Shown here piece by piece: positions 14,141 to 14,470 of a stretch of 14,470 bases of DNA. This DNA comes from Caldilineales bacterium (GTDB lineage: Bacteria > Chloroflexota > Anaerolineae > JAAEKA01). The stretch covers positions 1 through 14,470 of the forward strand of contig JAJTXO010000040.1 of assembly GCA_021463315.1 (NCBI GenBank), given 5' to 3'. Below the pieces are notes generated by a model. The model had not been told where the DNA came from and searched no databases. It saw only the letters and a program-made list of their open reading frames with translations. A program made the position numbers and the translations under genes. Each line of letters begins with the position of its first letter. The first letter of the stretch is position 1.

Positions 14141-14416
14141 GTGGCTAACCACAAGTCTGCTTTGAAGCGTATTCGCAGTTCAGAAAAGCGCCGCCAGCGC
14201 AACCGCGTGGCACGCGGCAGCGCCCGTTCCGCGGTCAAGCGCGCCCGCGTCAGCCTGGGCGGCAAGGACATGGCCGCCGCCGAGGTCGCGGTGGGCAGCG
14301 CGGTGTCGGCGTTGGACAAGGCTGCGGCCAAGGGCGTGATTCACAAGAACAACGCCGCGCGCCGCAAGTCGCGTCTGATGCGCCAACTGAACCAGGCGAA
14401 ACAGCCGGCCGCATAA
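14141..14416 (+). CDS. rpsT: 30S ribosomal protein S20 (bS20)
   Basis: Primary-binding small-subunit protein that contacts the 16S rRNA 5' domain and helix 44. The 91-residue protein begins at GTG as MANHKSALKRIRSSEKRRQRN, the classic S20 N-terminus, and continues with basic helices and the family ending KGVIHKNNAARRKSRLMRQLN. Length is usual. The frame extends upstream to 13955, but those 62 codons show no S20 similarity and lie across the promoter, so the GTG with its GGAGGA RBS is the start. Transcription is probably independent of the Moco operon. Confidence 0.97.
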   Translation: MANHKSALKRIRSSEKRRQRNRVARGSARSAVKRARVSLGGKDMAAAEVAVGSAVSALDKAAAKGVIHKNNAARRKSRLMRQLNQAKQPAA

Positions 14417-14444
14417 ACCGACCGCACCTGCGGGTCTGTTGGTT
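14416..14444 (+). terminator. Possible weak terminator after rpsT
   Basis: AACCGAC (14416-14422) can pair with GTTGGTT (14438-14444), including one G·T, with CGCA/TGCG stacked inside. The stem is imperfect and only short T content follows, so this is tentative. Confidence 0.3.
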
Positions 14445-14470
14445 GAGTTGCCGCCTCGGCGTATCGAAAC

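Overview
All recognisable genes in this GC-rich window lie on the + strand. The content suggests a member of the Chloroflexota (Anaerolineae/Caldilineae-like). The reasons are a membrane-anchored LysM–M23 protein with a long Thr/Pro linker, an oversized LivH, a MoaD–MoaE fusion, mixed use of SD-led, SD-less and apparently leaderless starts (ATG, GTG and TTG), and gene spacers filled with short tandem repeats. This assignment is an inference from gene style, not from a marker-gene comparison.

Layout. (1) 1-4384: a branched-chain amino acid/amide-type ABC transporter in the order livG (5' end outside the window), livF, livH, livM. No substrate-binding protein gene is visible. (2) 4453-7901: a housekeeping protein-quality-control cluster, tig–clpP–clpX, behind an extended -10 promoter. 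(3) 7906-8969: a pair of REP-like hairpins, then an uncommon protein resembling the Qng1/HhH-GPD glycosylase fold with an eight-cysteine C-terminal cluster. (4) 9087-11081: a stand-alone ModE-type winged-helix regulator, then a cell-envelope LysM–M23 protein. (5) 11148-13936: a molybdenum cofactor operon, moeA–moaC–moaDE, with its own promoter placed so that the moeA message would be nearly leaderless. (6) 13960-14416: rpsT (ribosomal protein S20) with its own promoter and strong RBS. No gene-free stretch exceeds about 220 bases; the longest are the livF–livH spacer, the livH–livM spacer and the rpsT leader.

How the genes work together. LivH/LivM form the channel and LivG/LivF the ATPases of one importer. 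Trigger factor, ClpP and ClpX handle nascent-chain folding and regulated proteolysis. MoaC, MoaD/MoaE and MoeA cover cyclic pyranopterin formation, dithiolene formation and molybdenum insertion. The ModE-like regulator two genes upstream is a plausible molybdenum-related controller of that operon.

The most unusual content is in the spacers. Three consecutive liv spacers, and the moaC–moaDE junction, carry 7-8 bp tandem repeats built around GGTGA/GGTTA/CTGAC. These start in or just after the upstream stop codon and sometimes run into the next start codon. Two form paired inverted arrays around a short GC-rich core, and all three liv cores share the word CGGCAGA (in one, on the opposite strand). 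The livG–livF copy makes a 38-position imperfect stem that would bury the livF start codon. This looks like a repeat family with possible post-transcriptional effects and is the best candidate here for something undescribed.
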